From: Mesostigma viride
Taxonomy: Eukaryota; Streptophyta; Mesostigmatophyceae; Mesostigmatales; Mesostigmataceae
Direction of reading: 5' to 3'
Assembly (NCBI GenBank): GCA_009746045.1
Contig: RPFO01000752.1
Span: 1 to 20,000 of the forward strand
Length of the DNA: 20,000 nt
Positions 1-9,384 of the stretch are shown one piece after another. Position numbers and translations under genes: made by a program. The number at the start of each line of letters is the position of its first letter. Position 1 is the first letter of the stretch. Below the pieces are notes generated by a model, which had not been told where the DNA came from, did not search any database, and saw only the letters and a list, made by a program, of their open reading frames with translations.

Positions 1-565
1 GCAGACGAGGTGTTAGTGTAGCGGCTATCCTCAGGGGCAATTATAACCTGCACCTGCGGACTCCTACCCTGCATTCTAGCCATGGGCCGCGGGCCCGTGC
101 AAGGGGAGAAAACAGGAGAATGCCCCCAAGGAAGGTCACTTATCGCAGACGGCAGCCCATTTCTCCTTGTCTATCATGCGCACGCGGATCGAGTACAGAT
201 AGATATCCATATATCAGCGCCACTTGCGCTCATACTATTCATATTCATATTTGCGGGTGTTCCGAGCCTAGTGATTCGTCTTCGCCCATGCAAGAGGCTA
301 GGTTTTAGTCAGGATATTGTTGTGCGGAAACCTTTTGCCACTCGGCTTCTAAGGTTCCGCACAATGTTACGAGCGATAACAGATTCGCTGGTCAACCAAA
401 GTTAATGCGCGCGCCGGGTACGCCACCCGTTTGCCCGCCGCGCCGCGCCCTCAGTCCCGCAGTCCTGCACGCCACCCCCCACGGCCCCTGAAGCCCCAAG
501 GCCCAAAGGTTAGCCTTGCCCGGCGTGCACGCCACACAGCGCTCACTTATACCCGGCCGCCCACG
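1..565. other. Unassigned intergenic DNA
   Basis: No recognisable gene is seen. A 107-codon open frame on the plus strand (82-405) has no familiar motif, no supporting homology that I can recall and no coding texture, so I do not call it. The part from about 405 to 560 is locally very GC-rich and carries two copies of GCACGCCAC (467-475 and 526-534). The region may be host intergenic sequence or old transposon debris; nothing decides between them. Confidence 0.5.
320..364. repeat. Strong inverted repeat (hairpin)
   Basis: The left arm TTGTGCGGAAACC (320-332) pairs with GGTTCCGCACAA (353-364) along 12 base pairs with one bulged A. The 20-nt loop has its own small GCC-ACTC-GGC stem (337-346), so the whole element could fold as an extended hairpin. 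It could be a structured transcript element, the tip of a small inverted-repeat transposon or chance. No target duplication was found around it. Confidence 0.7.
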
Positions 566-591
566 TAATTAATTAATTTATTAATTAATTA
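566..591. repeat. AT-only 26-bp palindrome
   Basis: Two 12-base arms (566-577 and 580-591) made of TTAA/AATT repeats are perfect reverse complements around a 2-base TT spacer. It sits between GC-rich DNA on the left and moderate-GC DNA on the right, so it stands out as an easily melted or cruciform-prone site. It may simply be a TTAA microsatellite. Confidence 0.8.
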
Positions 592-619
592 AACTCGTTC
601 TCCCGTTGGGGAGTCACGG

Positions 620-636
620 AGCACCGAAGTGCTTTT
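620..636 (+). other. Small hairpin followed by a T run
   Basis: AGCAC (620-624), tetraloop CGAA, GTGCT (629-633), then TTTT counting the last stem base (633-636). The shape resembles a short terminator or an RNA 3' end. No gene upstream would use it, and five base pairs is weak, so only the structure is claimed. Confidence 0.35.
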
Positions 637-682
637 AATCCCTCTGTGTGCACAACTATTTGTTTAAACTTTTGTGTAATTA

Positions 683-749
683 TTTTTCTAATGAGATTAG
701 CATAGTACTCCGTGGCATGCCTTTGCGCATGACACGCAAGTACTTACTT
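683..749. repeat. 67-bp direct repeat, left copy
   Basis: This segment matches 3254-3320 in the same orientation at 62 of 67 positions (five substitutions, no gaps). Both copies contain TAGCATAGTACTCC and TGACACGCAAGTACTTACTT. The copies flank the LINE-like remnant exactly at its microsatellite-tailed 3' end and on its 5' side. The simplest reading is a long target-site duplication. The alternative is two copies of an independent dispersed repeat. Confidence 0.75.
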
Positions 750-758
750 ACTTACTTA
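741..758. repeat. ACTT/AAGT microsatellite
   Basis: There are 4.5 copies of TACT on the plus strand, read as AAGT repeats on the minus strand. It lies at the 3' end of the minus-strand LINE remnant, where many LINEs lacking poly(A) end in a short simple repeat. It overlaps the edge of the 67-bp direct repeat, which has only two such units in its right copy. Slippage during integration could explain the extra units here. Confidence 0.85.
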
Positions 759-759
759 G

Positions 760-1102
760 TGCACAACAGGAAGAAAGGGCAGAGACCCCCTTTCTCCTTC
801 ATGCCAGAGGCATGCCACAGCTGCAATCAGACCCGATAAACGATCCGGCAAGATCTGTGGGTGCAATAAGACCCATGTGAGCATATCATAATTAACAAGG
901 GGCGTGGGCAAGTAATCTGAGCATAGCCATACAGGACGTAGCATGGCTGTACAAGGACTAAGCTAAGGGTATGGCTGGTTGTGTACCGTGTGTAGGCGGT
1001 GCACGTGGCTAGGTATGGCCGGCACAGCTAGGCAAACATTCTTGGCATGGCTGCCATGGCGGCAGTGACTACCAATGGATACAAGCTAGGGCTATTTACA
1101 AG
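760..1102 (-). other. Presumed 3' untranslated region of the LINE remnant
   Basis: This stretch lies downstream of the ORF1 stop on the minus strand and upstream of the terminal AAGT microsatellite. It has no open frame of note and no reverse-transcriptase homology, so ORF2 is missing here. It contains several ATGGCT/AGCCAT words and a local GC-rich quasi-palindrome near 1045-1065. The call is by position. Confidence 0.5.
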
Positions 1103-2591
1103 CTATTCTAGCCCGCAGGGGGCGTCCACATCTTGTGGTTGATTGATCATCAGGTCCCCGCCCCTCCAGTACACCTTGGGCTTCTGGGGGTCCTGCTTGT
1201 GGTGGAGGTGTTCCGGCCACAGGTTGCGTCGCTGCTGCTGCTGGGCGGGGGTCGTTGTCCAGCGTCCAGGTGAGGTCGTGCAACCTCTTGCGACGAGAAA
1301 GGAACCGCTGCTTGTCCTCACAGGAGGGGGAGGTGAGCAGGACTGGTGGGGGAGCCGTCTTGTCCCGTGAGTGGGGAAGGCGGTGGCACCCACGCAGTTC
1401 TACCTCACCTACCAGGCCCATGAGGGTAAGGAGCTGGTCCCGTGTTAAGCTCGTCGGCAAGGGTGGTTGACGTCTCACCTGGCTTCAGACTGGGGGAATC
1501 AACGCAGCACCACCTGACCGGTCGCGGCGGGCGCGGTCGGTGGCCTCCCGTTGTTGTGCCTGGCGAAGGTCAGATTCCAGCTCCTGGAGTTTCGTAGCGA
1601 TGCATGGCGTCGGTAGTTGAGGTGGTCGCTGTCCGCAGCAGGTCCGCATTAAGGAGAGGGGCGGGTGGTCGCCAGCATCCTGCCGGGGTGGCTGGGATGC
1701 GATGGTGGCCGTCTGCTCCGCTATCAGTTTAGGACCTGTGAGGCCAGGGCCTCGGTGTGGGCAGTGATGGCTTCAAGCTTCTTCATGAGCACGCCGCACT
1801 TGCCCTCCATCTGGTTTAGGCCAGAGACAAGTGCAGTGTGCGTCTCAGATGCCTGCGCCGCGGTGTGCAGCGCCGTGAACTGGAGCTTGTGGACGACCTT
1901 GCTTTCCACATTGGAGACCCGGGCCTCCACCGTGTTGAGCGTCGTGTTCAGCGAGGTCAGCTTCTCGGCCAACGGCCAGGTAACGTGCTCCTCCAGCACT
2001 GCTCGGATGTCATCCTTGCAGAGGGAAGGAGCCGATGTGGCTGTCGGCTGCGCAGGCCAGGCTGCATGGGGTGCGGAGCTTAGCGACGATGTTGTCCATA
2101 GTTAGCTGGAAGAAGCTGCACAGGATAGCGAGGCGGTGCCTGAGCTCTGGCCTAGCTGGCGAAGAACGCCTCCAGGTCGTTGGCGGGGATGGGCCCTAAG
2201 GCCCCAAGGAGCTTGCGTTCTTGTGCTAAGAAATGCACTATTTCGGCGCATTCTTCCTTGGTCAGTTGCAGCTAGCCAGTTGCTGAAAGAAAAGCAGGCC
2301 CCAAGGAGCTTGCGTTCTTGTGCTAAGAAATGTACTATTTCGGCGCATTCTTCCTCAATGGTCAGTTGCAGCCAGTTGCTGAAAGAAAAGCGGTCGTAAT
2401 CTGGTAGGTACTTTCGCAATTTGTGTTCATGGCAGGGTTTCTTGAGGCTGTTCGGGCGAGGCTGTGGGCGATGGGTTTGCTGGCGATGGGTTGGCGGGCC
2501 CAGACGGCTGGGCAAGGACGATGGCGAGTGGGTTGGGCTGGGAGCCGGAAAGCTCCTTTTCCAAACCTCGCTTTGCTTTTGGAGTCGTCAT
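1103..2591 (-). pseudogene. L1-type ORF1 protein remnant, frameshifted
   Basis: A broken coding region for what looks like a LINE ORF1 RNA-binding protein. The start ATG (2591-2589) opens a 54-codon Pro/Ser-rich segment beginning MTTPKAKRGLEKEL. It stops at 2427, and similarity carries on in another frame with KYLPDYDRFSFSNWLQLT and then ERKLLG. Further on, around 1999-1724, is a coiled-coil-like stretch (LNTVEARVSNVESKVV) with heptad spacing. The last part has EDKQRFLSRRKRLHDLTWTL, a frameshift near 1250, then TPAQQQQRRNLWPEHLH and KVYWRGGDLMINQ before the stop at 1103. The coiled coil followed by an RRM-like and C-terminal basic domain is the usual L1 ORF1 layout; the TPxQ...RR...WRG pattern is what I associate with algal and plant L1 ORF1 tails. 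At least four frame breaks are needed, so no product is expected. Confidence 0.65.
2201..2391. repeat. Tandem duplication of about 95 bp inside the ORF1 remnant
   Basis: Bases 2201-2295 and 2298-2391 are near-identical direct copies beginning GCCCCAAGGAGCTTGCGTTC. They differ by one substitution near 2236/2333 and two small indels: CTAG extra in the left copy and three extra bases in the right copy near 2356. On the minus strand each copy encodes the FSFSNWLQLT...ERKLLG block, so the duplication repeats part of the protein and adds a frame break. It probably arose after the element became inactive. Confidence 0.9.
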
Positions 2592-2693
2592 AGCTGCTTG
2601 TCACGTGCGTAACTTAATTTGTCGAGGAGGAGGTGTCTACCTGGTTAATTGGTTGGCCAGTCCTAAGCCCGCCCGCAGGGCCGACATCAGTAT

Positions 2694-3140
2694 TCACCTG
2701 GTCTGTGCAGGCTGGCCGGCCAAGAGGAGGCGGCGGTGTCAGATGGTATGGGTGACAAGAGGGAGCTCGCAGTAGAGCTCGGCCCGGGTGCGGCGCTCTT
2801 GGCAGCGGACGCCGAGGATGTGAGGGAGCATTCGAGTGACTAGTGCCGTCAAGCTGCTTGCTCAGTGCCTGGTCCACGGGTCCACGTACGCCTCGCAGCC
2901 GTAAAGGAGGATATATGCTGAGGACCGACATGCAACCGAGCCTTGAACAGAATGCGCTTGAGCCGCTCACTCAGTTAGCGACATGTCCAGAACCTACATG
3001 TCGAGGCGGCGGAGGGCCGCCCAGCCGGCCCAGGCCTGGGCAATGCGGGTGTTGATGCCGTCCGCCGTGGAGGGGAGCCCGCTGCCAAGGAGCTTGAAGC
3101 GAGTCGCCGGGGGGATTGGGCTGCATGCCGTCCTAAAAGC
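2694..3140 (-). pseudogene. LINE reverse-transcriptase C-terminal fragment
   Basis: Translated on the minus strand with frame changes, this region shows the run of motifs that follows the catalytic core in LINE reverse transcriptases. First comes ATRFKLLGSGLPSTADGI with INTRIAQAWAGWAALRRL, matching the usual 'F.YLGS...D..I..RI..AW' pattern, then a stop at 2996-2994. LSERLKRILFKARL follows, then ILLYGCEAYVDPWT, the common 'LLYGCEAW' motif. Then come SSLTALVTRMLPHILGVR and AELYCELPLVTHTI, and RRLLLAGQPAQTR before a stop at 2696-2694. One stop in the HTI.HRR stretch is TGA where Arg (CGA) is expected, consistent with C-to-T decay. The fingers/palm catalytic motifs and the endonuclease are absent. 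It is a non-functional tail fragment. Confidence 0.8.
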
Positions 3141-3253
3141 TTACTAGGAATATGATATGCAATTTAGCTTGATCTGACATCATATCTAGGCTGTCAGGCT
3201 CTACAACCAATGATGCAACAACCTGAAGATAATTTGAAAAAATATGTAGTCGT
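3141..3253. other. AT-richer segment at the 5' edge of the LINE remnant
   Basis: No coding signal is visible here. It lies between the reverse-transcriptase fragment and the right copy of the 67-bp repeat, and is richer in A and T than its neighbours. It could be a 5' piece of the insertion or older host DNA. Confidence 0.4.
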
Positions 3254-3320
3254 TTTTTCTAATGAGGTTAGCATAGTACTCCATGGCATGCCCATGCCCA
3301 TGACACGCAAGTACTTACTT
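3254..3320. repeat. 67-bp direct repeat, right copy
   Basis: Partner of 683-749, same orientation, 62 of 67 positions identical. It ends in ACTTACTT with no further microsatellite units, as expected if this is the 5'-side copy of a target-site duplication and the extra repeats at the other copy belong to the 3' tail of the element. Confidence 0.75.
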
Positions 3321-3516
3321 GATGATAATTGATCGAGTCCGAGCTCCAACACAAAATGCAGCATGACGTGCTCACGTGCACCAGACTACGGCAATTAGTA
3401 AGTATGTCAAGGAGTGTTACGACATGTACAGTCTATGTTGTTGCCTACACAATCAAACGTGAAGCCTTTTATGAATGGTGCGCCTTTAGTGACTTACTAA
3501 GAAGCTAAACATCATT
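3321..3516. other. Spacer between LINE remnant and satellite
   Basis: A moderate-GC unique-looking sequence with no open frame or RNA gene that I recognise. It ends abruptly at the first GGGCGA copies. The junction is sharp, so this is the clearest array boundary in the window. Confidence 0.5.
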
Positions 3517-3646
3517 GCGAGGGCGAGGGGGAGGGCGAGGGCGAGGGCGAGGGCGAGGGCGATCGAGGGCGAGGGCGAGGGCGAGGGCGAGGGCGAGGGC
3601 GAGGGCGAGGGCGAGGGCGAGGGCGAGGGCCAGGGCGAGGGCGAGT
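3517..3646. repeat. Left GGGCGA hexamer array
   Basis: About 130 bp of GGGCGA copies with a few interruptions, such as GATCGAGG near 3562 and GGGCCAGGG near 3628. It corresponds to the short hexamer tract found inside every satellite unit but is longer. The satellite therefore begins on its left side within its own internal microsatellite. Confidence 0.95.
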
Positions 3647-6600
3647 GAAAGCGATGGAAAGCGAGGGCGAGGGGAAGCGCGCAGGTGTAGGTAGTGGAGA
3701 GGGAGCATCAGAATGAAAGCGAGGGTAAAAGGGCCAGGGCTAGGTAGGGTGAGGATGGGCCCCAGTGCGCGAGTGTGCAGATGGGACCTGAGCGAGGGCG
3801 AGGGCAAGTGCGCCCAGGTGAGGGCCAGTGAGGGCGGGGGTGATGGCATCCAGTTGACTACTAACGATTAAAGGCGAAGTGAGGTGTGCGTGGGTTTTCC
3901 ACCGGGCGATTGCAAAGGGGCGCAGGGCAAGGGCACCTGAGTGATGGTGCGAGGTTGGGGGGGAGGGTGCAGGCCAGAGCAAGAGCCAGGGCTATGGCGA
4001 TGGTGAAGGCTAGGTAGGGCAAGGGGGGGCCCCACTGGGCAAACAAATGGACAGGGGGCCTGAGCGAGGGCGCGGGCAAGAGGTGCGCGCAGAGGAAGGC
4101 TGCGGATGAGTGAGCCTGAGTGAGGGCAGCAGAGCTAGGGCTGTGCTCTAGGGTGAGAGTGAGGGTGAGGGCTGGGGACGCTGAGCATTAGCGAGGGCCA
4201 TAGCAGGGATGAAGACAATGGAGGGTGAGGGTGGCCCCCACAGGGCGAGGGCGAGGGTGAGGGCGAGGGCGAGGGCGAGGGCGAGGGCGAGTGAAAGCGA
4301 TGGAAAGCGAGGGCGAGGGGAAGCGCGCAGGTGTAGGTAGTGAAGAGGGAGCAGCAGAATGAAAGCGAGGGTAAAAGGGCAGGGGCTAGGTAGGGTGAGG
4401 ATGGGCCCCAGTGCGCGAGTGTGCAGATGGGACCTGAGCGAGGGCGAGGGCAAGTGCGCCCAGGTGAGGGCCAGCGAGGGCGGGGGTGATGGCACCGAGT
4501 TGACTACTAACGATTGAAGGCGAAGTGAGGTGTGGGTGGGTTTTCCACCGGGCGATTGCAAAGGGGCCCAGGGCAAGGGCACCTGAGTGCATCATGGTGC
4601 GAGGTTGGGGGTGAGGGTAAAGGCCAGAGCAACTTGAGGCCAGGTCTATAGCGATGGTGAAGGCTAGTGTAGGGCGAGGGCGGGCCCCACTGGGCAAACA
4701 AATGGACAGGGGGCCTGAGCAAGGGCGCGGGCGAGAGGTGCAGAGGAAGGCTGCGGGTGAGAGAGGCTGAGTGAGGGCAGCAGAGCTGGGGCTGTGCTTT
4801 AGGGTGGGAGTGAGGGTGAGGGCTGGGGACACTGAACATAAGCGAGGGCCATAGCGGGGATGAAGACCAAGGAGAGTGAGGGTGGCCCTCACCTGGCGAG
4901 GGCGAGGGCGAGTGAAAGCGATGGAAAGCGAGGGCGAGGGGAAGCGCGCAGGTGTAGGTAGTGGAGAGGGAGCAGCAGAATGAAAGCGAGGGTACGGTAA
5001 AAGGGCCAGGGCTAGGTAGGGTGAGGATGGGCCCCAGTGCGCGAGTGTGCAGATGGGACCTGAGCGAGGGCGAGGGCAAGTGCGCCCAGGTGAGGGCCAG
5101 TGTGGGCGGGGGTGATGGCACCGAGTTGACTACTAACGATTAAAGGCGAAGTGAGGTGTGGGTGGGTTTAATTCCACCGGGCGATTGCAAAGGGGCGCAG
5201 GGCAAGGGCACCTGAGTGATGGTGCGAGGTTGGGGGGGAGGGTGCAGGCCAGAGCAAGAGCCAGGGCTATGGCGATGGTGAAGGCTAGGTAGGGCGAGGG
5301 GGGGCCCCACTGGGCAAACAAATGGACAGGGGGCCTGAGCGAGGGCGCGGGCAAGAGGTGCAGAGGAAGGCTGCGGGTGAGTGAGCCTGAGTGAGGGCAG
5401 CAGAGCTAGGGCTGTGCTTTAGGGTGAGAGTGAGGGTGAGGGCTGGGGACGCTGAGCATAAGCGAGGGCCATAGCGGGGATGAAGACCATGGAGGGTGAG
5501 GGTGGCCCCCACAGGGCGAGGGCGAGGGTGAGGGCGAGGGGGAGGGCGAGGGCGAGGGCGAGTGAAAGCGATGAAAAGCGAGGGCGAGGGAAAGCGCGCA
5601 GGTGTAGGTAGTGGAGAGGGAGCAGCAGAATGAAACCGAGGGTAGAAAGGCCAGGGCTAGGTAGGGTGAGGATGGGCCCCAGTGCGCCAGTGTGCAGATG
5701 GGACCTGAGTGAGGGCGAGGGCAAGTGAGCCCAGGTGAGGGCCAGTGAGGGCGGGGGTGATGGCACCGAGTTGAGTTGACTACTAACGATTACAGGTGAA
5801 GTGAGGTGTGGGTGGGTTTTCCACCGGGCGATTGCAAAGGGGCGCAGGGCAAGGGCACCTGAGTGATGGTGCGAGGTTGGGGGGGAGGGTGCAGGCCAGA
5901 GCAAGAGCCAGGGCTATGGCTATGGTGAAGGCTGGGTAGGGCGAGGGCGGGCCCCACTGGGCAAACAAATGGACAGGGGGCCTGAGCGAGGGCGCGGGCA
6001 AGAGGTGCAGAGGAAGGCTGCGGATGAGTGAGCCTGAGTGAGGGCAGCAGAGCTAGGGCTGTGCTTTAGGGTGAGAGTGAGGGTGAGGGCTGGGGACGCT
6101 GAGCATAAGCGAGGGCCATAGCGGGGATGAAGACAATGGAGGGTGAGGGTGGCCCCCACAGGGCGAGGGCGAGGGTGAGGGCGAGGGCGAGGGCGAGGGC
6201 GAGGGCGAGGGCGAGGGCGAGTGAAAGCGATGAAAAGCGAGGGCGAGGGGAAGCGCGCAGGTGTAGGTAGCGGAGAGGGAGCAGCAGAATGAAAGCGAGG
6301 GTAAAAGGGCAGGGGCTAGGTAGGGACGTAGGGTGAGGATGGGCCCCAGTGCGCGAGTGTGCAGATGGGACCTGAGCGAGGGCGAGGGCAAGTGAGCCCA
6401 GGTGAGGGCCAGTGAGGGCGGGGGTGATGGCACCGAGTTGACTACTAACGATTAAAGGCGAAGTGAGGTGTGGGTGGGTTTTCCACCGGGCGATTGCAAA
6501 GGGGCCCAGGGCAAGGGCACCTGAGTGATGGTGCGAGGTTGGGGGGGAGGGTGCAGGCCAGAGCAAGAGCCAGGGCTATGGCGATGGTGAAGGCTAGGTA

Positions 6601-7436
6601 GGGCGAGGGGGGCCCCACTGGGCAAACAAATGGACAGGGGGCCTGAGCGAGGGCGCGGGCGAGAGGTGCAGAGGAAGGCTGCGGGTGAGAGAGGCTGAGT
6701 GAGGGCAGCAGAGCTGGGGCTGTGCTTTAGGGTGGGAGTGAGGGTGAGGGCTGGGGACACTGAACATAAGCGAGGGCCATAGCGGGGATGAAGACCAAGG
6801 AGAGTGATGGTGGCCCTCACCTGGCGAGGGCGAGGGCGAGTGAAAGCGATGGAAAGCGAGGGCCAGGGAAAGCGCGCAGGTGTAGGTAGTGGAGAGGGAG
6901 CAGCAGAATGAAAGCGAGGGTAAAAGGGCCAGGGCTAGGTAGGGTGAGGATGGGCCCCAGTGCGCGAGTGTGCAGATGGGACCTGAGCGAGGGCGAGGGC
7001 AAGTGAGCCCAGGTGAGGGCCAGTGAGGGCGGGGGTGATGGGACCGAGTTGACTACTAACGATTACAGGTGAAGTGAGGTGTGGGTGGGTTTTCCACCGG
7101 GCGATTGCAAAGGGGCGCAGGGCAAGGGCACCTGAGTGATGGTGCGAGGTTGGGGGGCAGGGTGCAGGCCAGAGCAAGAGCCAGGGCTATGGCGATGGTG
7201 AAGGCTATAGGTAGGGCGAGGGCGGGCGCCACTGGGCAAACAAATGGACAGGGGGCCTGAGCGAGGGCGCGGGCAAGAGGTGCAGAGGAAGGCTGCGGAT
7301 GAGTGAGCCTGAGTGAGGGCAGCAGAGCTAGGGCTGTGCTCTAGGGTGAGAGTGAGGGTGAGGGCTGGGGACACTGAGCATAAGCGAGGGCCATAGCGGG
7401 GATGAAGACAATGGAGGGTGAGGGTGGCCCCCACAG

Positions 7437-7550
7437 GGCGAGGGCGAGGGTGAGGTCGAGGGCGAGGGCGAGGGCGAGGGCGAGGGCGAGTGAAAGTGAT
7501 GAAAAGACCAAGGAGAGTGATGGTGGCCCTCACCTGGCGAGGGCGAGGGC
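7437..7550. repeat. Out-of-register junction inside the satellite
   Basis: The unit spanning 7048-7761 is 713 bp long. It carries a hexamer tract ending GAGTGAAAGTGATGAAAAG and jumps straight to ACCAAGGAGAGTGATGG, the end of another unit, followed by a second hexamer tract. The two parts share the word GATGAA at the join. This is what an unequal exchange or replication slip between neighbouring units through microhomology would leave. It adds roughly 90 bp. Confidence 0.8.
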
Positions 7551-8347
7551 GAGTGAAAGCGATGGAAAGCGAGGGCCAGGGAAAGCGCGCAGGTGTAGGT
7601 AGTGGAGAGGGAGCAGCAGAATGAAAGCGAGGGTAAAAGGGCAGGGGCTAGGTAGGGTGAGGATGGGCCCCAGTGCGCGAGTGTGCAGATGGGACCTGAG
7701 CGAGGGCGAGGGCAAGTGAGCCCAGGTGAGGGCCAGTGAGGGCGGGGGTGATGGCACCGAGTTGACTACTAACGATTGAAGGCGAAGTGAGGTGTGGGTG
7801 GGTTTTCCACCGGGCGATTGCAAAGGGGCCCAGGGCAAGGGCACCTGAGTGATGGTGCGAGGTTGGGGGGGAGGGTAAAGGCCAGTGCAACTTGAGGCCA
7901 GGTCTATAGCGATGGTGAAGGCTATAGGTAGGGCGAGGGCGGGCCCCACTGGGCAAACAAATGAACAGGGGGCTGAGCAAGGGCGCGGGCGAGAGGTGCA
8001 GAGGAAGGCTGCGGGTGAGAGAGGCTGAGTGAGGGCAGCAGAGCTAGGGCTGTGCTTTAGGGTGGGAGTGAGGGTGAGGGCTGGGGACACTGAACATAAG
8101 CGAGGGCCATAGCGGGGATGAAGACCAAGGAGAGTGAGGGTGGCTCTCACCTGGCGAGGGCGAGGGCGAGTGAAAGCGATGGAAAGCGAGGGCCAGGGGA
8201 AGCGCGCAGGTGTAGGTAGTGGAGAGGGAGCAGCAGAATGAAAGCGAGGGTACGGTAAAAGGGCCAGGGCTAGGTAGGGTGAGGATGGGCCCCAGTGCGC
8301 GAGTGTGCAGATGGGACCTGAGCGAGGGCGAGGGCAAGTGAGCCCAG

Positions 8348-8403
8348 GTGAGGGCCAGTGAGGGCGGGGGTGATGGGACCGAGTTGACTACTAACGATTA
8401 CAG
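8348..8403 (+). other. Intron-like signal cluster, representative copy
   Basis: Within this satellite unit CAG|GTGAGG (donor-like, cut at 8347/8348) is followed 56 bp later by TTACAG|GTGAAG, with a perfect TACTAAC (8389-8395) just before the acceptor-like AG. Every one of the 24 units keeps TACTAAC and an AG at this point; seven have TTACAG, the others a TTAAAG, TTGAAG or TTAAG form. The branch-to-acceptor distance (9 nt) is very short. No flanking exon is supported, so this is a sequence resemblance only. Confidence 0.2.
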
Positions 8404-9384
8404 GTGAAGTGAGGTGTGGGTGGGTTTTCCACCGGGCGATTGCAAAGGGGCCCAGGGCAAGGGCACCTGAGTGATGGTGCGAGGTTGGGGGGGAGGGTGC
8501 AGGCCAGAGCAAGAGCCAGGGCTATGGCGATGGTGAAGGCTAGGTAGGGCGAGGGGGGCCCCACTGGGCAAACAAATGGACAGGGGGCCTGAGCGAGGGC
8601 GCGGGCGAGAGGTGCAGAGGAAGGCTGCGGATGAGTGAGCCTGAGTGAGGGCAGCAGAGCTAGGGCTGTGCTCTAGGGTGAGAGTGAGGGTGAGGGCTGG
8701 GGACGCTGAGCATAAGCGAGGGCCATAGCGGGGATGAAGACAATGGAGGGTGAGGGTGGTTCCCACAGGGCGAGGGCGAGGGTGAGGGCGATGGCGAGGG
8801 CGAGTGAAAGCGATGAAAAGCGAGGGCGAGGGAAAGCGCGCAGGTGTAGGTAGTGGAGAGGGAGCAGCAGAATGAAAGCGAGGGTAGAAGGGCCAGGGCT
8901 AGGTAGGGTGAGGATGGGCCCCAGTGCGCGAGTGTGCAGATGGGACCTGAGCGAGGGCGAGGGCAAGTGAGCCCAGGTGAGGGCCAGTGAGGGCGGGGGT
9001 GATGGCACCGAGTTGACTACTAACGATTGAAGGCGAAGTGAGGTGTGGGTGGGTTTTCCACCGGGCGATTGCAAAGGGGCCCAGGGCAAGGGCACCTGAG
9101 TGATGGTGCAAGGTTGGGGGTGAGGGTAAAGGCCAGGGCAACTTGAGGCCAGGTCTATAGCGATGGTAAAGGCTAGTGTAGGGCGAGGGCGGGCCCCACT
9201 GGGCAAACAAATGGACAGGGGGCCTGAGCGAGGGCGCGGGCAGGAGGTGCAGAGGAAGGCTGCGGATGAGTGAGCCTGAGTGAGGGCAGCAGAGCTAGGG
9301 CTGTGCTTTAGGGTGGGAGTGAGGGTGAGGGCTGGGGACACTGAGCATAAGCGAGGGCCATAGCGGGGATGAAGACCAAGGAGA

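Larger units (their letters stand above)
750..3253 (-). mobile_element. Degenerate LINE-like insertion, L1-type
   Basis: A minus-strand retrotransposon remnant of about 2.5 kb, bounded by 67-bp direct repeats and ending in an AAGT microsatellite. It holds a reverse-transcriptase C-terminal fragment near its 5' side, an ORF1-like pseudogene in the middle and a non-coding 3' stretch. Stops and frameshifts occur throughout, so it cannot move by itself. The order is odd: L1-type elements normally encode ORF1 before the reverse transcriptase, and no endonuclease or catalytic reverse-transcriptase core (FADD-type motif) is visible. It may be a composite of two head-to-tail copies, or an ORF1-only non-autonomous derivative that captured a reverse-transcriptase tail. 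The family call rests on motifs recognised by eye. Confidence 0.7.

Noticed and set aside
12-24. A-box-like word (TTAGTGTAGCGG) suggesting a tRNA gene or tRNA-derived SINE
   Set aside because: No B-box (GGTTCGANTCC-like) lies at a suitable distance and no cloverleaf can be drawn.
82-405. A 107-codon plus-strand frame as a host gene
   Set aside because: No recognisable domain, no supporting context, overlapping alternative frame, and a strong hairpin inside it.
620-636. Rho-independent-type terminator
   Set aside because: The short stem and T run exist, but the window shows eukaryotic repeats and there is no upstream gene.
1092-1478. A separate 128-codon minus-strand gene
   Set aside because: Its reading frame shares only the first part with the ORF1 tail; the recognisable C-terminal motif continues in another frame, so it is part of the broken ORF1.
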